The notes under the pieces were generated by a model. The model was not told where the DNA came from, searched no databases, and saw only the letters and a list, made by a program, of their open reading frames with translations. A stretch of DNA of 64,000 bases, from positions 62,001 to 126,000 of the forward strand of contig JBDHWQ010000003.1 in assembly GCA_039810245.1 (NCBI GenBank), read 5' to 3'. Source of the DNA: CALDSL01 sp039810245. Lineage in GTDB: Bacteria; Chloroflexota; Anaerolineae; Anaerolineales; Anaerolineaceae. The translations under genes were made by a program, and so were the position numbers. Positions 61,935-64,000 of the stretch are shown piece after piece (within the stretch, counting starts at the first letter, position 1; the number at the start of each line of letters is the position of its first letter).

Positions 61935-61979
61935 TATAATGGGCGAGCACAGCGGGGAGGCATCCCCGCTTTTGTTTTT
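61935..61979 (+). promoter_or_regulatory. Promoter -10 and leader hairpin of the malic enzyme gene
   Basis: TATAAT at 61935-61940 is followed by AGCGGGGA-GGCA-TCCCCGCT (61951-61970) and TTTGTTTTT. Transcription from this -10 would meet a terminator-like hairpin within its first 25 bases, about 40 bases ahead of the malic enzyme start. Attenuation is possible. Confidence 0.45.
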
Positions 61980-62020
61980 GTCCGCGCAGCGCGCCATTTC
62001 CATTCAAAAGAGGCCAGCAG

Positions 62021-63307
62021 ATGCATATCACCGATCAGGAAGCCCTGGACTATCACCGCATGGGTGGAAGGCCCGGCAAGATTTCCGTCACGCCCAGCAA
62101 GCCACTGGAAAACCAGCGCGACCTCAGCCTGGCCTACACACCCGGCGTGGCCGCGCCGGTGCTGGCGATCGAAAAAGATCCGCAGCTGGCCTATGAATAC
62201 ACCGCGCGCGGCAACCTGGTGGCGGTGGTGTCCAACGGCACCGCCATTTTGGGGCTGGGGAACCGCGGCGCGCTGGCTTCGAAGCCGGTGATGGAAGGCA
62301 AGGGCGTGCTGTTCAAGAAGTTCGCCGATATCGATGTGTTCGACATTGAACTGAACGCCCCCGACCCTGAGCGCGTGATCCAGGTGGTGGAAGCTATGGC
62401 GCCCACCTTTGGCGGCATCAACCTGGAAGATATCCGTTCGCCCGAGTGTTTCCACATCGAGCGCGAATTGCAGCGCCGGCTGGATATCCCCGTTTTCCAC
62501 GACGACCAGCACGGCACGGCTATCATCCTCTCCGCCGCACTGCTCAACGCGCTCGAGCTGACCGGCCGCAGGTTGGATGAGGTGAGGGTGGTTTTTTCCG
62601 GGGCCGGCGCGGCCGGGATTGCCTGCGCCAATCAACTGCGCAACATCGGCGTGCCGTGCGAGAACATCTGGCTGACCGACGCCGCCGGGCTGGTGTACGC
62701 AGGCCGCTGCGAGGAAATGTTCCCCGAAAAGCTGGCCTATGCCAAAGGCGACCATCCTTCTACCCTGGCCGAGGTGCTGCGCGGGGCAGACGTGTTCATC
62801 GGCCTGTCGGTGGCGAACATCGTCACCCCTGAGATGCTGTGCACCATGCGTGAAAAGCCGGTGATCTTCGCGATGGCCAATCCCAACCCGGAGATCAAGT
62901 ACGAGCTGGCGCGCTCCTGCCGCCCGGATGCCATTGTGGCGACCGGACGCTCGGATTACCCCAACCAGATCAACAACGTACTGGGTTTTCCGTTTATCTT
63001 CCGCGGCGCGCTGGATGTGCGCGCGCGGGCGATCGATGAAGCGATGAAACGCGCCGCGGCTGAGGCCCTGGCGGCGCTGGCCAAAGAGCCCGTGCCGGCG
63101 GATGTATTGGCGGCTTACGGGCTGGAGCACCTCGAGTTTGGACCGGAATATATCGTGCCGAAGCCGCTCGACCGGCGCGTTTGCCTGTGGGAAGCCCCGG
63201 CCGTGGCCAGCGCCGCCATGCGCAGTGGTGCCGCGCGCGTTCAGATCGACCTGGACAGCTACCCCGATCAGCTCGCTGCGCGCCTGGGGATCGACCACCC
63301 GGTCTGA
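62021..63307 (+). CDS. NAD(P)-dependent malic enzyme
   Basis: 428 residues; the short bacterial type without a phosphotransacetylase tail. Motifs are LAYTPGVAAPVLAI (catalytic Tyr), AILGLGNRGALASKPVMEGK (catalytic Lys), INLEDIRSPECFHIE (metal-binding Glu-Asp), IPVFHDDQHGTAII, the Rossmann loop VVFSGAGAAGIACANQL, and ANPNPEI. It decarboxylates malate to pyruvate in the cytosol with NAD or NADP. The start ATG at 62021 is preceded by AGAGG. Likely monocistronic, since the next gene has its own start region. Confidence 0.93.
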   Translation: MHITDQEALDYHRMGGRPGKISVTPSKPLENQRDLSLAYTPGVAAPVLAIEKDPQLAYEYTARGNLVAVVSNGTAILGLGNRGALASKPVMEGKGVLFKKFADIDVFDIELNAPDPERVIQVVEAMAPTFGGINLEDIRSPECFHIERELQRRLDIPVFHDDQHGTAIILSAALLNALELTGRRLDEVRVVFSGAGAAGIACANQLRNIGVPCENIWLTDAAGLVYAGRCEEMFPEKLAYAKGDHPSTLAEVLRGADVFIGLSVANIVTPEMLCTMREKPVIFAMANPNPEIKYELARSCRPDAIVATGRSDYPNQINNVLGFPFIFRGALDVRARAIDEAMKRAAAEALAALAKEPVPADVLAAYGLEHLEFGPEYIVPKPLDRRVCLWEAPAVASAAMRSGAARVQIDLDSYPDQLAARLGIDHPV

Positions 63308-63373
63308 GCCTGTGGCCATTTTCTGCTAGAATGCAGCCTGCGACACATACCGCCGGGATGGGAGAAGAACGCA

Positions 63374-64000
63374 TTGGACGGTTTAAGCAGCCGCGAACAG
63401 CAGGTGGCGCAACTGGTGCTGGAAGGCAAGAGCAACAAGCAGATTGCTGCGCTGCTGCATATCTCGCTCAGCACGGTCGAATTTCACCTGAAAAATATCT
63501 ACGCCAGGCTTCAGGTCAGCTCGCGGGTGGAGCTGATCCTGAAACTACGGGAATCCACAGTTGCGGGCGCGGCGCAACCCGCCGAAAATAGAGACGGACA
63601 AAGTTCATCGGATTGGTCCACACTCTGGAAGCAGGCCGTCGCTAAATTCGGCAAGGAGATGCGTAGAATGAATGTTGTCAACGAAACCAACCCCGGCCAG
63701 ACCGCCGCGATGACCTTTTTGGAAGCCGTACGTGTTTGTCTGGCGAAATACGCGCAGTTCGAAGGACGGGCCGGGCGCGCCGAGTTCTGGTGGTTCGCGC
63801 TGTTTGTGACCCTGCTGGTCTCGGCGTTCCAGTATGTCAGTGACGCGGCCGCCGCGGTGGCGATGATCAGCGTGCTGCTGCCGTTTCTGGCGGTGGGCGC
63901 GCGCCGGCTGCGCGACGCCGGCAAAAACCCGTGGTGGATGTTTTTCCTGCTGGTACCGGTGGGCGGCATAATTATGCTGGGAATTTACTGGGCGCAGCCC
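63374..64000 (+). CDS. LuxR-HTH/DUF805 fusion membrane protein (cut by window edge)
   Basis: 209 codons are visible from a TTG at 63374, with GGGAG upstream; no ATG serves the first domain in this frame. Residues 1-62 form a LuxR/GerE-type HTH (LSSREQQVAQLVLEGKSNKQ, IAALLHISLSTVEFHLKNIY). A linker of about 45 residues leads to a DUF805 membrane domain (FEGRAGRAEFWWFALF, RRLRDAGKNPWWMF) with at least three hydrophobic segments. DUF805 proteins are short membrane proteins of unknown role. A separate DUF805 start at the ATG at 63668 is possible, but both parts share one open frame. The C-terminus is outside the window. Confidence 0.8.
   Translation, partial: MDGLSSREQQVAQLVLEGKSNKQIAALLHISLSTVEFHLKNIYARLQVSSRVELILKLRESTVAGAAQPAENRDGQSSSDWSTLWKQAVAKFGKEMRRMNVVNETNPGQTAAMTFLEAVRVCLAKYAQFEGRAGRAEFWWFALFVTLLVSAFQYVSDAAAAVAMISVLLPFLAVGARRLRDAGKNPWWMFFLLVPVGGIIMLGIYWAQP

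Overview
The window is GC-rich bacterial chromosome, densely packed, with many ATGA or TGATG overlaps and frequent GTG/TTG starts. I favour a member of the Chloroflexota (Anaerolineae-like). The reasons are lipoproteins with Ala/Thr/Pro-rich linkers after the lipobox, a very large multi-PAS kinase, a DUF190-CBS protein behind crcB, and the VTC/DUF4956/Cthe_2159-like gene set. No rRNA, tRNA, CRISPR array, insertion sequence or phage gene was recognised. The taxon is an inference from gene content.

Layout. 1-7 kb (minus strand): a partial ScyD/ScyE-type secreted protein, an unknown protein, and a TetR-led efflux operon (TetR, two FtsX/MacB-type permeases, ATPase, HlyD-like lipoprotein adaptor) with a clear inverted-repeat operator. 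7.1-9 kb: a fluoride riboswitch with its own sigma70-type promoter and terminator, then crcB and a DUF190 + four-CBS protein. 9-12.8 kb: a flavodoxin, a Cys-nucleophile dienelactone-hydrolase-like protein, two tandem paralogous small membrane proteins and a phosphodiester glycosidase. 12.9-19.3 kb: a Cthe_2159-like beta-helix lipoprotein, a DedA protein, VTC and DUF4956 proteins, and an OmpR-type two-component pair. 20.2-25.1 kb: a Crp/Fnr-like regulator, then an operon of a 12-TM histidine-bearing membrane protein with heme-copper-oxidase-like topology, a SUMF1 lipoprotein, heme O synthase and a small membrane protein. 25.2-30 kb: a 1610-residue REC/multi-PAS/GAF soluble histidine kinase.

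30.3-50.6 kb is the most striking part, an island that looks like a catabolic system for a phosphorylated polyol or sugar acid. It holds IolE-like and IolG-like enzymes, five HAD domains in four proteins (one HAD-HAD fusion, one HAD-TIM-barrel fusion), a circularly permuted iPGM-family phosphomutase, an ApgM-type mutase, a P-loop kinase with an unknown N-terminal domain, an RpiR regulator, an AfuA/FutA-type ABC importer, a DUF47 (PhoU-like) protein with a PiT phosphate transporter, a PfkB kinase and an MBL-fold hydrolase. Three promoters in it share one architecture (a TTGNNN-17-TATNAT core followed by TGAAA/TTTCA half sites), so RpiR control of the whole set is plausible.

50.7-61.8 kb: an NnrS-like membrane protein, two small 4-TM paralogues, a NarX/NarL-type sensor and regulator pair, and a 1911-residue secreted multicopper oxidase with five FN3 domains. 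62-64 kb: a malic enzyme behind a leader hairpin, and a LuxR-HTH/DUF805 fusion that runs off the end. Dispersed palindromic elements, two of them with a three-way-junction layout, lie at 17.14-17.24 and 34.42-34.51 kb; a related single hairpin lies at 36.19 kb.
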